NCBI RefSeq assembly: GCF_007997135.1
Contig: NZ_VORU01000011.1
Span: 57,101-121,100 of the forward strand
Length of the DNA stretch: 64,000 nucleotides
Source: Aequorivita lipolytica
GTDB taxonomy: Bacteria > Bacteroidota > Bacteroidia > Flavobacteriales > Flavobacteriaceae
Direction of reading: 5' to 3'
Part shown: in pieces, positions 34,656 through 44,511 of the stretch
Layout: each line of letters begins with the position of its first letter
How positions within the stretch are numbered: position 1 is the stretch's first letter
Program-made: the position numbers and the translations under genes
Notes under the pieces: model-generated
The model's database searches: none
Seen by the model: the letters and a program-made list of their open reading frames with translations, nothing else
What the model was told of the DNA's origin: nothing

Positions 34656-37586
34656 TTATAAAAGTGCATTCTTAAGAATTGTAACTGGATGTAACGCTTT
34701 TCGATTCGTGCCATCTAAAATTTGATGCCTGCAACTTGTGCCGTTTGAAGAAATCATTGTGTCTGCGGAAGATTTTCGAACTGCTGGAAATAACTTAAGT
34801 TCCCCTATTTTCATACTTACTTCGTAATGCTCTTTTTCATACCCAAAACTTCCCGCCATCCCGCAACAGCCCGAAGTAATAATAGTTGGTTTATAATTTA
34901 TGGGAAGGTTTAAAATATCAAAAGTCACTTTTTGATTGCTCAGCGATTTTTGATGGCAATGGGAATGAATTTTAATATGTTTTTCTTCGGAAGTGAACTG
35001 CGCTGCGGAGATGTTTCCGTTTTCAATTTCAGCGGCTAAAAATTCTTCGATTAAAAAGGTGTTTTTTGAAATGTTTTCTGCGGAAGCTTTGTCCTCTGCC
35101 AAACGAAGATATTCATCGCGAAACGATAATATTGCCGAGGGTTCGATGCCTATTAAAGGCACATTTTCAGAAACTTTATCTTTTAAGAAAGTAATGTTTC
35201 TATCGGCTTCTTTTTTTGCCTCTTCCAAAAAGCCTTTTGAAATAAGTGCCCTGCCACTATCTAAAGTGTCAATTACGGTTATTTTATAACCCAAACCTGT
35301 TAAAAGTAAAAACGAATCCATTGCAATTTCAGCATCTAAATAGTTGCTGAATTCATCAACAAAAAGTAGTACATTTTTAGTTTGATTATTTTTAGTTAAA
35401 TTACCCTCAATTAACTGATTGTTATTTGTTTGAATACTTTTACTAAAACTTTTAATAGAAACTTTTGGCAATGAACGATTTTGATGAATCCCGCTAACTT
35501 TTTTTATGATTTTTGAAGTAACACTATTCACGAAAAACCAGTTTGAAAGCTTCGGTAATTTTGAAGCCATTTTGTTCAATATTGTACTTTTTCCGAATAG
35601 TTTATTTGAAAAGGAAACACCATTTGCTTTATTATATTGATATAAAAATTCAGCTTTTGCAGTGCTAATGTCAACATTACTTGGACATTCGCTGGCACAG
35701 GCCTTACAACTAATACAGAGATCGAAAACTTCTTTTAGTTCTTTGGAATTGAATTTGTTTACAGCTTCATTGTTTGTTAAAACCTCACGCAATGCATTGG
35801 CTCTTGCCCGCGTTGTGTCTTTTTCGTTTTTTGTGGCATGATAGCTGGGGCACATTGCTCCGGCTGCCTCCGCAGTTTTTCTGCAATCGCCACTGCCGTT
35901 GCATTTTTCAGCCAAACGGAGTATGCCTTCGGAATCGCTGAAATCCATTAATGTTTTAATTTTTGGCTCTTCTCTATCTATATCATAACGAAGCGATTCG
36001 TCCATTTTATAAGCATCTATAACCTTTCCCGGATTGAATATGTTTTGAGGATCGAATGCAGTTTTAATTCGCTTTAAAAGTTCATAATTTTTTTCGCCAA
36101 TCATTAAAGGAATAAACTCGGCGCGGACAATACCATCACCGTGTTCGCCACTAAAGGAACCGTTGTATTTTTTACAGAGTTTAGCAACATCGGTCGTGAT
36201 TTTTCGGAAATAGTCCACACCTTCTTTTTCCTTCAAATTAAGGATTGGACGTAAGTGCAACTCCCCCGCACCGGCGTGGGCATAGTAAACCGCCTGCTGA
36301 TCGTACTTTTTCATCAAAGCTGAAAACTCCGTAATATAACTGGGCAGATCTTCTAGAGTCACTGCCGTGTCTTCAATACACGCAACAGCTTTTCGGTCGC
36401 CGACCATATTGCCGAGCAATCCTAAACCGGCTTTACGCAGTTCCAGCGCCATTTCAATCTCTTCGCCTCTTAAAACTGGGCTGTGATAACTATGTGCAGC
36501 AAGTTTAAGTGAATCGAGTAAAGAAGCTATTTGCTTCACTAGATCTTTTTCAGAATTACTTTTCAACTCCAATAAAAGTATGGCCTTCGGATTGCCTTTC
36601 ACAAAAAAGCGATACGGTTCGTAGGTTTTGCTTTTTTTGGTACAATCTAAAATTACATTGTCCATCATTTCGCAAGTGTGCAAATTGTGCTGCATCGCTA
36701 CAACCACATCTTTTAAACATGCTTCCAGAGTTTCGTAATGCGTTGCCACCATTGCGGTAAACTGTGGTGGCAAAACATCTAGCTGAAGTGTTATTTCAGT
36801 AGTAAAAGCTAGGGTTCCCTCGCTTCCGCAGAGCAGTTTACAGAGGTTTATTTCTTCTTCAAATTCTCCAAAAACAGTAGTATTCAATAAGCTATCAACT
36901 GCGTAGCCTGTATTTCTTCGGTGAATTTCAGGCTTTGGAAACTCTTTCCAGATTTCATGCTGTGTTTCTTCGGAAATTAATTCTGTGTAAAGCGTTTTAT
37001 AGATTTTTCCTTCCAAAGAATTAAGTTCAGTTTTTTTCAAAAAAGTTTCTTTTGAATGGGTTTCAAAAATAGCTTCCTCGCCGTTGGAAAGAATTGTTTT
37101 CAGTTTTAAAACCTTATCACGGGTAACACCATACTGAATAGAAGTAGTACCGCTACTGTTGTTGCCAACCATGCCGCCAATCATACAACGATTGCTGCTG
37201 GAAGTGTTGGGTCCGAAAAAGAGTTCGAATGGTTTTAAATATTGATTCAATTCATCGCGAATAACGCCGGGCTGCAAAGTAACAGTCCTCTTTTCAGTAT
37301 CTACTGAAATTATTTTTGTGAAATGTTTTGAAACATCAACCACAATCCCCTCGCCCACGCATTGCCCGGCCAGCGACGTGCCGGCAGTTCGTGGAATTAG
37401 CGACGTATTGTTTTTACCAGCAAAAGAAATAAGCTGTTTAATTGCTTCGTTGTCTTTTGGAAAAGCAACCCCTATCGGAACTTTTCGGTAAACGGATGCA
37501 TCTGTGGCATAGATAGCTGTATGCAAAGTGTCGGTAAAAAATTCACCTTTAAATGTTTTCTGAAATTCCTGTATTTTTTTTTTCAT
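34656..37586 (-). CDS. FAD-binding oxidoreductase fused to Fe-S domains (GlcD-GlcF / D-lactate-dehydrogenase-like)
   Basis: 976 residues. The N-terminal FAD-binding domain (PCMH) is at about 20-190 with PRTAGTSLAGQCVGEGIVV, followed by the FAD-linked oxidase C-terminal domain (about 250-540) with YAHAGAGELHLRPIL. A [4Fe-4S] ferredoxin-type region with CNGSGDCRK and CISCKACASECP (near 570-670) comes next. The C-terminal CCG domain has SHCHQKSL and SGCCGMAGSFGYE. Such fusions oxidise D-2-hydroxyacids such as D-lactate or glycolate and pass electrons to the quinone pool. Transcribed alone; no lactate permease nearby. Confidence 0.88.
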   Translation of the reverse strand: MKKKIQEFQKTFKGEFFTDTLHTAIYATDASVYRKVPIGVAFPKDNEAIKQLISFAGKNNTSLIPRTAGTSLAGQCVGEGIVVDVSKHFTKIISVDTEKRTVTLQPGVIRDELNQYLKPFELFFGPNTSSSNRCMIGGMVGNNSSGTTSIQYGVTRDKVLKLKTILSNGEEAIFETHSKETFLKKTELNSLEGKIYKTLYTELISEETQHEIWKEFPKPEIHRRNTGYAVDSLLNTTVFGEFEEEINLCKLLCGSEGTLAFTTEITLQLDVLPPQFTAMVATHYETLEACLKDVVVAMQHNLHTCEMMDNVILDCTKKSKTYEPYRFFVKGNPKAILLLELKSNSEKDLVKQIASLLDSLKLAAHSYHSPVLRGEEIEMALELRKAGLGLLGNMVGDRKAVACIEDTAVTLEDLPSYITEFSALMKKYDQQAVYYAHAGAGELHLRPILNLKEKEGVDYFRKITTDVAKLCKKYNGSFSGEHGDGIVRAEFIPLMIGEKNYELLKRIKTAFDPQNIFNPGKVIDAYKMDESLRYDIDREEPKIKTLMDFSDSEGILRLAEKCNGSGDCRKTAEAAGAMCPSYHATKNEKDTTRARANALREVLTNNEAVNKFNSKELKEVFDLCISCKACASECPSNVDISTAKAEFLYQYNKANGVSFSNKLFGKSTILNKMASKLPKLSNWFFVNSVTSKIIKKVSGIHQNRSLPKVSIKSFSKSIQTNNNQLIEGNLTKNNQTKNVLLFVDEFSNYLDAEIAMDSFLLLTGLGYKITVIDTLDSGRALISKGFLEEAKKEADRNITFLKDKVSENVPLIGIEPSAILSFRDEYLRLAEDKASAENISKNTFLIEEFLAAEIENGNISAAQFTSEEKHIKIHSHCHQKSLSNQKVTFDILNLPINYKPTIITSGCCGMAGSFGYEKEHYEVSMKIGELKLFPAVRKSSADTMISSNGTSCRHQILDGTNRKALHPVTILKNALL

Positions 37587-37716
37587 ATCACTTCTGTAAA
37601 TGTAAAAAACTTCCTTAACAAAATTTTCTAAAAAACAAGATATAGATTGGCAACGCTTTAACTAATCGTGATAATCATTTCGATACTTTTACATATTAAT
37701 AACTAAAAGAAAAATT

Positions 37717-38217
37717 ATGAAAAAAGCATTTTTTTTAATTGCAATTGTTACTGCATTTGGCTGGCAGGCTGAGGCTCAAGAAATCTCTAAAAACGCTATC
37801 GGGATTCGTCTTAGCGAAAGTGATGGTTTTGGTCCCGAGGTTAACTACCAAAGAGCGGTTGGCGATGATAATAGACTAGAGTTAGGTTTGGCTTTTCACA
37901 GCAAACGCTATTGGGATGCAGTTAAACTTACAGGAATCTATCAATGGGTATGGAATATTGATGGCGGTTTTAATTGGTATGCGGGTCCAGGTGCAGGTGC
38001 AGGTGTTGTGAGTTATGACCGGAAGGATAAGGATTATCCAGGCGACAATAGATATGAGGATTCAGAAGCTTTTGCTTTTTTAACGGGAGATGTGGGGATT
38101 GAGTATAACTTTGATTTCCCTTTGCTCGTTTCCTTTGATTTTAGACCACAAATAAACTTAGGTTACAGGGATGACGTTAGTTTTGATGTGGGCCTAAGCG
38201 CCCGTTATCAGTTTTAG
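37717..38217 (+). CDS. Outer-membrane beta-barrel protein
   Basis: 166 residues. Signal peptide 1-20 (MKKAFFLIAIVTAFGWQAEA), then alternating strands with aromatic girdle residues and a terminal phenylalanine in ARYQF, the classic last-strand C-terminal motif of OMPs. An eight-stranded OmpA/OmpX-like small barrel is likely. Two hairpin terminators follow. Confidence 0.8.
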   Translation: MKKAFFLIAIVTAFGWQAEAQEISKNAIGIRLSESDGFGPEVNYQRAVGDDNRLELGLAFHSKRYWDAVKLTGIYQWVWNIDGGFNWYAGPGAGAGVVSYDRKDKDYPGDNRYEDSEAFAFLTGDVGIEYNFDFPLLVSFDFRPQINLGYRDDVSFDVGLSARYQF

Positions 38218-38245
38218 AAATTATAAAAAATAATTATATTGAAAG

Positions 38246-38304
38246 AAATGCCCCACAGACGAAGGGGCATTTCCCTTTTAAAAAAACAGGGAAAATCCTG
38301 TTTT
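38246..38304 (+). terminator. Two tandem terminator hairpins after the OMP gene
   Basis: Hairpin 1: AAATGCCCC (38246-38254) with GGGGCATTT (38264-38272), 9 bp stem, followed by CCCTTTT. Hairpin 2: AAAACAGG (38283-38290) with CCTGTTTT (38297-38304), 8 bp, loop 6. Both lie between the OMP and M19 genes. Confidence 0.75.
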
Positions 38305-38352
38305 ATAATTTCTCATTTTATTGCAATTTTATAAAATTCAATAATATGAATT

Positions 38353-39807
38353 ATGGAAAAGCATTACGTAGATATACATTGCCACCCGTCTTTAAAACCG
38401 TATAGCAAAAGTTTTAAATACAATCCTACAAAACGAAACGCACAGGATACGAACAGGAAAAATTCTATTTGGCATTACAGTCCTCCTAATTTTTTAGAAA
38501 AGTTTGTAAATAGAATTGTTACGCTTACCAAATTTACGCAGACTGATTTAACGGCACTTGCAAAATCAAAGACAAAAGTATTCGTGGTTGCCCTATATCC
38601 TTTCGAAAAACATTTTTTTGGAAAGGAAATTGTTGGGGTCAAAGGTGTAACAGATGTATTGGTTAATCTTGCAGCAAGCATCAGTCAATCGCGAATGGAT
38701 TATATACGCAGCAACAATGATTATTTTGCTGATTTGATTGATGAGTACAATTATTATCTACAGCTTCACAATCAAGTTGTAAATATTGACGGAAAAATCT
38801 ATACCTATCGTTTGGTTCGAAATTTTCAGGATATTGAAAATAATTTCACAGCAGAAACCGATTCCAAAAAAATTATAAACATTATACTCACCATTGAAGG
38901 CGGCCATAGTTTCAATACGGGCCTCGATATGCAAAAAGATATGGCCAGCCGAACCGAGGTTATTGGCAACATTGCCACCATCAAAAACTGGGAACACCGC
39001 CCAATGTTTATAACACTTGCGCATCATTTTTACAATGAGCTTTGTGGGCACGCCCGTAGCATAACTATTGGAATGTTGAAGAAAAATCAGGATCGCGGTT
39101 TAAACACAGGCATTACGGAACTAGGTTTGGAAGTGATTGATTTGTTGCTTGACGATACAGCCGGAAAAAGAATACCGATAGATGTAAAGCACTTGAGCAC
39201 ATCTTCGCGAAAAGCTTATTATAAATTACTTGACACAAAATATGCTGCTGAAAAAATTCCCGTTATTGCCAGTCACGGAGCTTGCAATGGCAAACACTCC
39301 ATCGAACAATGGAATATACCAACTTTCAGCGAACACGAAGATTGGTTCTGTGATATTGATATTAACTTTTATGATGAAGAATTAATAAGAATTGCCAGAA
39401 GCAACGGAATTTTTGGAATTCAGTTGGATGAACGCCGTATTGGCAGCAGCAAGGCTATTTCAGAAAGCAGAATGATTTTTCCTAACAAACGAAAACAATT
39501 GCAGAAAAAAGCGTTATTGGTTTGGAGACAAGTGCAACATATTGCTGAAGTGCTAGACAAAGAAGGACTTTTCTGTTGGGGAATCCAAAGCATCGGCAGT
39601 GATTTTGATGGAATCGTAAACCCAATAAACGGTTTGTGGACTGCTGAAAACATGAAAGATTTGGCCGAGGAAATGCTAAACCATGCCGAAGATTATCTTT
39701 CAAAAAATTTAATAACTCTCAATGATTTCAACAGAATTAATGCGGAAACGATCGTGGATCGGGTAATGCATGAAAATGCAATGGAATTTATAAAAAAAAA
39801 CTACTAA
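38353..39807 (+). CDS. Membrane dipeptidase-like amidohydrolase (peptidase M19 type)
   Basis: 484 residues. Metal-binding features of the M19 amidohydrolase barrel: DIHCHP (8-13), EGGHS (bridging Glu region), TLAHHFYN, ASHGACNG and the diagnostic GSDFDG near 416. N-terminus and internal insertions are longer than in renal dipeptidase. No signal peptide, so cytoplasmic. It likely hydrolyses dipeptides or related amides, perhaps in glutathione- or D-amino-acid recycling. Its stop overlaps the convergent bshA stop by 4 bp. Confidence 0.82.
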   Translation: MEKHYVDIHCHPSLKPYSKSFKYNPTKRNAQDTNRKNSIWHYSPPNFLEKFVNRIVTLTKFTQTDLTALAKSKTKVFVVALYPFEKHFFGKEIVGVKGVTDVLVNLAASISQSRMDYIRSNNDYFADLIDEYNYYLQLHNQVVNIDGKIYTYRLVRNFQDIENNFTAETDSKKIINIILTIEGGHSFNTGLDMQKDMASRTEVIGNIATIKNWEHRPMFITLAHHFYNELCGHARSITIGMLKKNQDRGLNTGITELGLEVIDLLLDDTAGKRIPIDVKHLSTSSRKAYYKLLDTKYAAEKIPVIASHGACNGKHSIEQWNIPTFSEHEDWFCDIDINFYDEELIRIARSNGIFGIQLDERRIGSSKAISESRMIFPNKRKQLQKKALLVWRQVQHIAEVLDKEGLFCWGIQSIGSDFDGIVNPINGLWTAENMKDLAEEMLNHAEDYLSKNLITLNDFNRINAETIVDRVMHENAMEFIKKNY

Positions 39808-40946
39808 TGTTTAGCGATGGTCATTTTATCAATTGCCACTCTGTATAATTCTTCATAAACGGGCACAATTTTTTTAGTATCATAAATCATCGCAGATTCG
39901 ATTGCTTGTTTTTTGAACTTCGCCAAAGTTTCATCTGTGGCCAAAATTTTCAAAGCGTTTTCTGCCATTTCACCAACATCACCAACATCACTTAAAAAAC
40001 CGCTTACCCCTTGAATGTTTACTTCCGGCAAACCACCGGTATTGCTTGAAATAACGGGTACACCGCAAGCCATTGCTTCTAAAGCAGCCAGACCGAAACT
40101 CTCTTTTTCCGAAGGAAGTATGAATAGATCGGTGAAACACAAAATCTTATCTACTTCATTACTATTGCCAACAAACAATACTTTTTCCTCTATGCCTTTT
40201 TTCTCGCACAACTGCTCGCACGCCTCTCTATCAGGACCTTCGCCAACTATAATTAATTTTGAGGGTATTCTCTTCTGAATAAGATCAAAAACTTCAATAA
40301 CATCTTTTACGCGCTTTACTTCCCGAAGGTTACTAACGTGCGTAATAATCCGTTCATCTTTATCTGCCATCAAATCCCGCTGGCAATCGGTAAAAGCGTT
40401 GATTTTTTTTGGAATATCTATAAAATTCGGAACAACATGAATTTCCTTTTTAATGTCGAAAAGATGTAGCGTATCTTCCTTTAAACTTTTTGAAACTGAA
40501 GTTACCACGTCGCTATTATTGATGCTGAAAGTAACTGCTGGTTTATAAAAAGGATGGTTTCCTACTAAAGTGATATCTGTTCCGTGAAGCGTGGTTACCA
40601 TCGGAATAAAGATATTATCTTCTTCCAGCATTTTCTTCGCCATATATCCCGCATAAGCATGCGGAATAGCATAATGTACGTGAAGCACTTCAATTTTGTG
40701 CAGTTTTACCATATCTACCAGTTTGCTGGAAAGTGCAAGCTCATAAGGTTGGTAATGAAATAGCGGATAAACGGGAACCGAAACTTCGTGAAAGTGAATA
40801 TTCTTTGAAAGCAATTCCAACCGAACGGGTTGTTTGTAAGTTATGAAATGTATTTCATGGCCTTTCTCAGCCAGTGCCAGGCCTAGTTCTGTGGCTACTA
40901 CTCCACTACCTCCGAAGGTTGGATAACATACTATTGCTATTTTCAT
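39804..40946 (-). CDS. bshA: N-acetyl-alpha-D-glucosaminyl L-malate synthase (bacillithiol biosynthesis)
   Basis: 380 residues, GT4 (GT-B) glycosyltransferase. N-terminal CYPTFGGSGVVATELG and the donor-domain EGPDREACEQL, FILPSEKESFGLAALEAMACGVPVISSN are diagnostic for BshA. It transfers GlcNAc to L-malate in the first step of bacillithiol synthesis. bshB and bshC are not in the window. A 14-bp direct repeat (40954-40981) lies immediately upstream of its ATG. Confidence 0.93.
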   Translation of the reverse strand: MKIAIVCYPTFGGSGVVATELGLALAEKGHEIHFITYKQPVRLELLSKNIHFHEVSVPVYPLFHYQPYELALSSKLVDMVKLHKIEVLHVHYAIPHAYAGYMAKKMLEEDNIFIPMVTTLHGTDITLVGNHPFYKPAVTFSINNSDVVTSVSKSLKEDTLHLFDIKKEIHVVPNFIDIPKKINAFTDCQRDLMADKDERIITHVSNLREVKRVKDVIEVFDLIQKRIPSKLIIVGEGPDREACEQLCEKKGIEEKVLFVGNSNEVDKILCFTDLFILPSEKESFGLAALEAMACGVPVISSNTGGLPEVNIQGVSGFLSDVGDVGEMAENALKILATDETLAKFKKQAIESAMIYDTKKIVPVYEELYRVAIDKMTIAKH

Positions 40947-40953
40947 TTTGCTT

Positions 40954-40981
40954 GTTTCAAGTTCAAGGTTTCAAGTTCAAA
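40954..40981. repeat. Two 14-bp direct repeats (GTTTCAAGTTCAAG)
   Basis: GTTTCAAGTTCAAG at 40954-40967 is repeated at 40968-40981 with one change. Between the bshA start and the GH3-fusion stop, both minus strand. Possibly slippage-derived. Confidence 0.5.
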
Positions 40982-41010
40982 TTTTTCAGTTTCACGAAAA
41001 CATTCAGAGG

Positions 41011-43929
41011 TTAATAGTCAATAGCCTCATAAATTGCTTCTTGAATTTTACTGCGCAAATCGCTTCTTATCAACTTTCGGTTTTCCGCGTCGGGAAAGGT
41101 TCTGTTTGATAAAAACACATAAACAATTTCCTGTTCCGGATCTGCCCACGCAAACGTTCCAGTAAAGCCACTGTGCCCAAAACTGGTCATAGAAACACAA
41201 CCGCAGGTAGGGCCCGAAGTGCCCAACTGTGGCTTATCAAAGCCCACGCCTCTTCGCACGTTTTTGTCACAGTAATAACAGGTGTTAAACTGGTCTAAAA
41301 CTTCTGGGTTAAAATACCGCTTGCCTCCATAAAAACCCTTCCATAGGTACATTTGCATTATTTTAGCAACATCGTTTGAGTTGCTGAACAATCCTGCATG
41401 ACCGCTAACGCCTCCCAGCATTGCCGCACCTTGGTCGTGAACGTAACCTTGAACTTTCTGGTTTCTGAAAATATTGTCCTGCTCCGTTGGTGGAATGTTG
41501 TCTTTTGAAAATTTTTCCAATGGATGATACATAGTGTAATTTGCACCCAGCGATTCATAAATATTTTCCTGAACTATAATTTCCATCGGTTTTCCGAATT
41601 TTTCTTCAAAATACTTTTTCAAAATATAATATGGCAGATCGCTGTATTTGTACTCCAATCGAGAGTTTAAATCACTTTCACGTATGGTTTTAAAAATAGT
41701 ATCCATGTAATCCCTGCGCATATAAAGATTTTCAGCAACCTCTACATTAAAATCCTTGTCGGGAATATCTGAATAGTACTTTGAAGAAATTCCTGACTTT
41801 TCATCATTAAAGGTGTGGCGATAAAAAGGAATCCAAGCTTTTAAACGCGCATAGTGTGAAAGCATTTCCTTTAAAATAATATTTGCTTTATTTGAGTTTT
41901 TGTACTCGGGAAGCATTTCAGAAAGTTTCGAATTCATACTCAATTCGTTTTTATCTACAAGCTGCATAACTAAAGGTAAGGAAGCTAAAATCTTTGTTAG
42001 TGAGGCCAAATCGTAAACAGTGCTGTCTTTCACTTCAATTTTATTTTCGTACTCATTATATCCGAAACTTTTTTGATAAATAACCTTTCCTTTTCTAGCC
42101 ACCAAAACCTGTGCTCCAGGATACATTCCCTCACTGATTCCTAAGTTTACAAGTGAGTCAATTTTTCTCAACTTATAACTGTTAACTCCCACACTTTCAG
42201 GTGTGCCATATTGAAGCCTTCGTAATGATTTTGTTTTGTAAATAGTATTCAAGGGAAAATCTTCACCCAAGGAAACAGGAAGTTTTCCTTTGGCTTCACG
42301 AGCGCCGAAAATAAGTTGGGCAGAAAGTTTTTGTGAAATCTCACTGTTCTGATAAGACATTACTACGCCTTCAAAGTTGGCTGTAGTTTTTAGATCTAGC
42401 AATGCGTACGGTCTTGCAAAAACATCCAAGATCACGGTATTTGTGCGCGCAATTTCATAAAGCCAAACAAGTTCATTTTCTGAAAACTCGAATCGCTTCC
42501 ACGGGGTTGCATTGCTTTTATGGAAACCGATAATTACATAGTTATAGGCTTTTAATTTCTGAATGTAATCATCAAGACTATTCGCTTTTACCCAATCTAC
42601 TTCGCCATATTTTTTCAACTCATTGAGGAAAATTTCACCTGAATCGTCACCAAAATTTACATAGGCGATCCTTTTTTGCTGCAAATCTTTTATCGGAAGG
42701 ATCGCTCGGTCGTTTTTAATAACTGTAAGCGCGTTGTCCATCGCTTCTTCATAAAGCGCGTCATCATTTACAGAATTCAAATCTTCAACCAAATAGGTTG
42801 GGTTTACAGGTTTATAATTGTTCAGCCCAACTTTATATTTTGCGTAAAGAATTTTCTTTACGGAATATGCCAATCGCTTTTCTGTAATAACTTCTTCGTT
42901 GTAAGAATTGATAAGAAATTCCATTGCCTTGGGCACATCTTCGGAAATTAACAATACATCATTTCCAGCAAGAAATGCGGCAAGTTCTATTTCGCCGGAT
43001 TTTTTGAAATCTGAGGCACCTTTCATATTTAAGGCATCGGTAAAAATGAGCCCGTTGAAGCCCATTTCATTTTTTAAAAGATCAGTCACAACTTTTGAAG
43101 AAAGTGAAGAAGGATAATTCATTTGAATTTCTAGAGCAGGAACGTTCAAATGGGCAACCATCACGCTGTTGAGTCCTTCATTTATCAATCTTTTATATGG
43201 AACTAATTCAATAGTGTCCAATCTTTCTCTTGTAAAATCTACCGTTGGCAAGGTTTTATGGCTATCCATATCGGTATCGCCGTGACCGGGAAAATGTTTC
43301 GCACTTCCCATAACTCCTGCGCTTTGCATCCCTTTCATAAAGGCCAAGGCCTTTTCGGTAACGTTATCTCTGTCTTCCCCAAAGGAACGGTTACCAATTA
43401 TTGGGTTTTTTGGGTTGGTATTTATATCTACAACCGGTGCAAAGTTAATGTGAACACCCAAACGCTTGGACTGTTCCCCAATTCTACGACCAATTTTTTC
43501 AACAATCTTATTGTCAGTTATGGCACCCAAAGTCATATTCCACGGGAAGGCATACGTAGAGTCAAGGCGCATTGCCAAGCCCCATTCCGCATCCATGCCG
43601 ATCATTAAGGGAACTTTGGCAAGAGATTGAAACTCGTTGTTCAGCTTGGCTTGACGCACTGGGCCACCTTTGGAAAAGATAATTCCGCCCAGGTTATAAT
43701 TGGTTATTAAGTCTTTTATTTTATCAGTCTTTTCTTTGGGATCGCTTGAAAATATATCAGCCATAAAAAGTTGGCCCATTTTTTCTTCCAAAGTCATGTT
43801 GTCGTAAATACTATCGACCCATTTTTTTTGGTTTTGAAAGTCATTTTTAACGATTAATGGATTTCTGTCTTGGGAAAAGGAAGAAAGGCAGACAAATGCA
43901 AAAACGAAGGTGAACAATAAGTTCTTCAT
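41011..43929 (-). CDS. Glycoside hydrolase family 3 fused to a serine hydrolase (beta-lactamase class C)
   Basis: 972 residues. Signal peptide 1-19. The GH3 domain (about 25-555) has KHFPGHGDTD (211-220) and nucleophile Asp298 in FTDALNMKGA, the NagZ/beta-glucosidase pattern. The C-terminal domain (about 575-970) is a class C beta-lactamase/esterase fold with the catalytic SLTK (Ser643-Lys646) and a YSDL motif. Such fusions are typical of Bacteroidota and may act in the periplasm on peptidoglycan or glycan fragments. An ATG starts the frame; next upstream gene is 14 bp away on the same strand. Confidence 0.9.
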   Translation of the reverse strand: MKNLLFTFVFAFVCLSSFSQDRNPLIVKNDFQNQKKWVDSIYDNMTLEEKMGQLFMADIFSSDPKEKTDKIKDLITNYNLGGIIFSKGGPVRQAKLNNEFQSLAKVPLMIGMDAEWGLAMRLDSTYAFPWNMTLGAITDNKIVEKIGRRIGEQSKRLGVHINFAPVVDINTNPKNPIIGNRSFGEDRDNVTEKALAFMKGMQSAGVMGSAKHFPGHGDTDMDSHKTLPTVDFTRERLDTIELVPYKRLINEGLNSVMVAHLNVPALEIQMNYPSSLSSKVVTDLLKNEMGFNGLIFTDALNMKGASDFKKSGEIELAAFLAGNDVLLISEDVPKAMEFLINSYNEEVITEKRLAYSVKKILYAKYKVGLNNYKPVNPTYLVEDLNSVNDDALYEEAMDNALTVIKNDRAILPIKDLQQKRIAYVNFGDDSGEIFLNELKKYGEVDWVKANSLDDYIQKLKAYNYVIIGFHKSNATPWKRFEFSENELVWLYEIARTNTVILDVFARPYALLDLKTTANFEGVVMSYQNSEISQKLSAQLIFGAREAKGKLPVSLGEDFPLNTIYKTKSLRRLQYGTPESVGVNSYKLRKIDSLVNLGISEGMYPGAQVLVARKGKVIYQKSFGYNEYENKIEVKDSTVYDLASLTKILASLPLVMQLVDKNELSMNSKLSEMLPEYKNSNKANIILKEMLSHYARLKAWIPFYRHTFNDEKSGISSKYYSDIPDKDFNVEVAENLYMRRDYMDTIFKTIRESDLNSRLEYKYSDLPYYILKKYFEEKFGKPMEIIVQENIYESLGANYTMYHPLEKFSKDNIPPTEQDNIFRNQKVQGYVHDQGAAMLGGVSGHAGLFSNSNDVAKIMQMYLWKGFYGGKRYFNPEVLDQFNTCYYCDKNVRRGVGFDKPQLGTSGPTCGCVSMTSFGHSGFTGTFAWADPEQEIVYVFLSNRTFPDAENRKLIRSDLRSKIQEAIYEAIDY

Positions 43930-43943
43930 AAGTAAATAACTTT

Positions 43944-44429
43944 TTACGATAAAAATCTATTGTGCCAACTTTCGTGAGCAGGAACTTCCCAGTTTTCAAG
44001 GTATTCGGCTTTGGTATTTACAAGATTATTGAAGACGACCGTATTTTTTGAAACCGATTTATCCTTCGCCATTTTTCTGAAATCTGCCAAGGGTTTATAA
44101 GCTATATAGTCTCCAGAATAAAAGGTAACGTTCATTTTGTCTAAAAGATCTACGTCAAATTTTTCTTGAATTGACTGAATGAAATGTACCGAAGCATCAA
44201 TGCTGCAGCCCGATGCCGAAGCATTTTCCTGATTGAGCCCAATAATAATGAAACGATTATATTTAACCTCTACCGCAGCCTCAAGATCGGCTCCGTGGGC
44301 AGTCCACTTGGTTAAAAAATCTGTAGTAAGTTCTGTAATTTCAGCAACTTCATCGTCGCTTAATTTTCTATTGGCCTGATAGATCCATACTCTGGAATCA
44401 TCGGGCAGGTTTTTAAAATCTGTCAGCAT
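43944..44429 (-). CDS. Conserved cytosolic protein of unknown function (often mislabelled ABC transporter ATPase)
   Basis: 161 residues from the ATG at 44429 (a TTG two codons upstream is the formal frame start). LPDDSRVWIYQANRKLSDDEV near the start, a conserved ENASASGCSIDAS patch and WEVPAHESWHNRFL at the end. There are no Walker A, Walker B or ABC signature motifs, so the common 'ABC transporter ATPase' label for the family is unsupported. It is in a minus-strand series with the CCG protein and GH3 fusion. Function unknown. Confidence 0.7.
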   Translation of the reverse strand: MLTDFKNLPDDSRVWIYQANRKLSDDEVAEITELTTDFLTKWTAHGADLEAAVEVKYNRFIIIGLNQENASASGCSIDASVHFIQSIQEKFDVDLLDKMNVTFYSGDYIAYKPLADFRKMAKDKSVSKNTVVFNNLVNTKAEYLENWEVPAHESWHNRFLS

Positions 44430-44463
44430 TTTCAATTAATCTTATTGTTTCAATCCAAATTGT

Positions 44464-44485
44464 TCATTTCGACTTCGCTCAATGA
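44464..44485. repeat. Hairpin with conserved 12-nt loop, copy 1
   Basis: TCATT / TCGACTTCGCTC / AATGA: 5-bp stem (44464-44468 with 44481-44485) and a 12-nt loop. The same loop with a different stem occurs at 45325-45346. Located in the gap between the CCG gene's stop and the 161-aa gene's start. Confidence 0.6.
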
Positions 44486-44511
44486 CTATGGAGAAAACAA
44501 TTTATGGGTTT

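Noticed and set aside
43944..44429. ABC transporter ATPase
   Set aside because: There is no Walker A, Walker B or LSGGQ-like motif; the label used for homologues is not supported.
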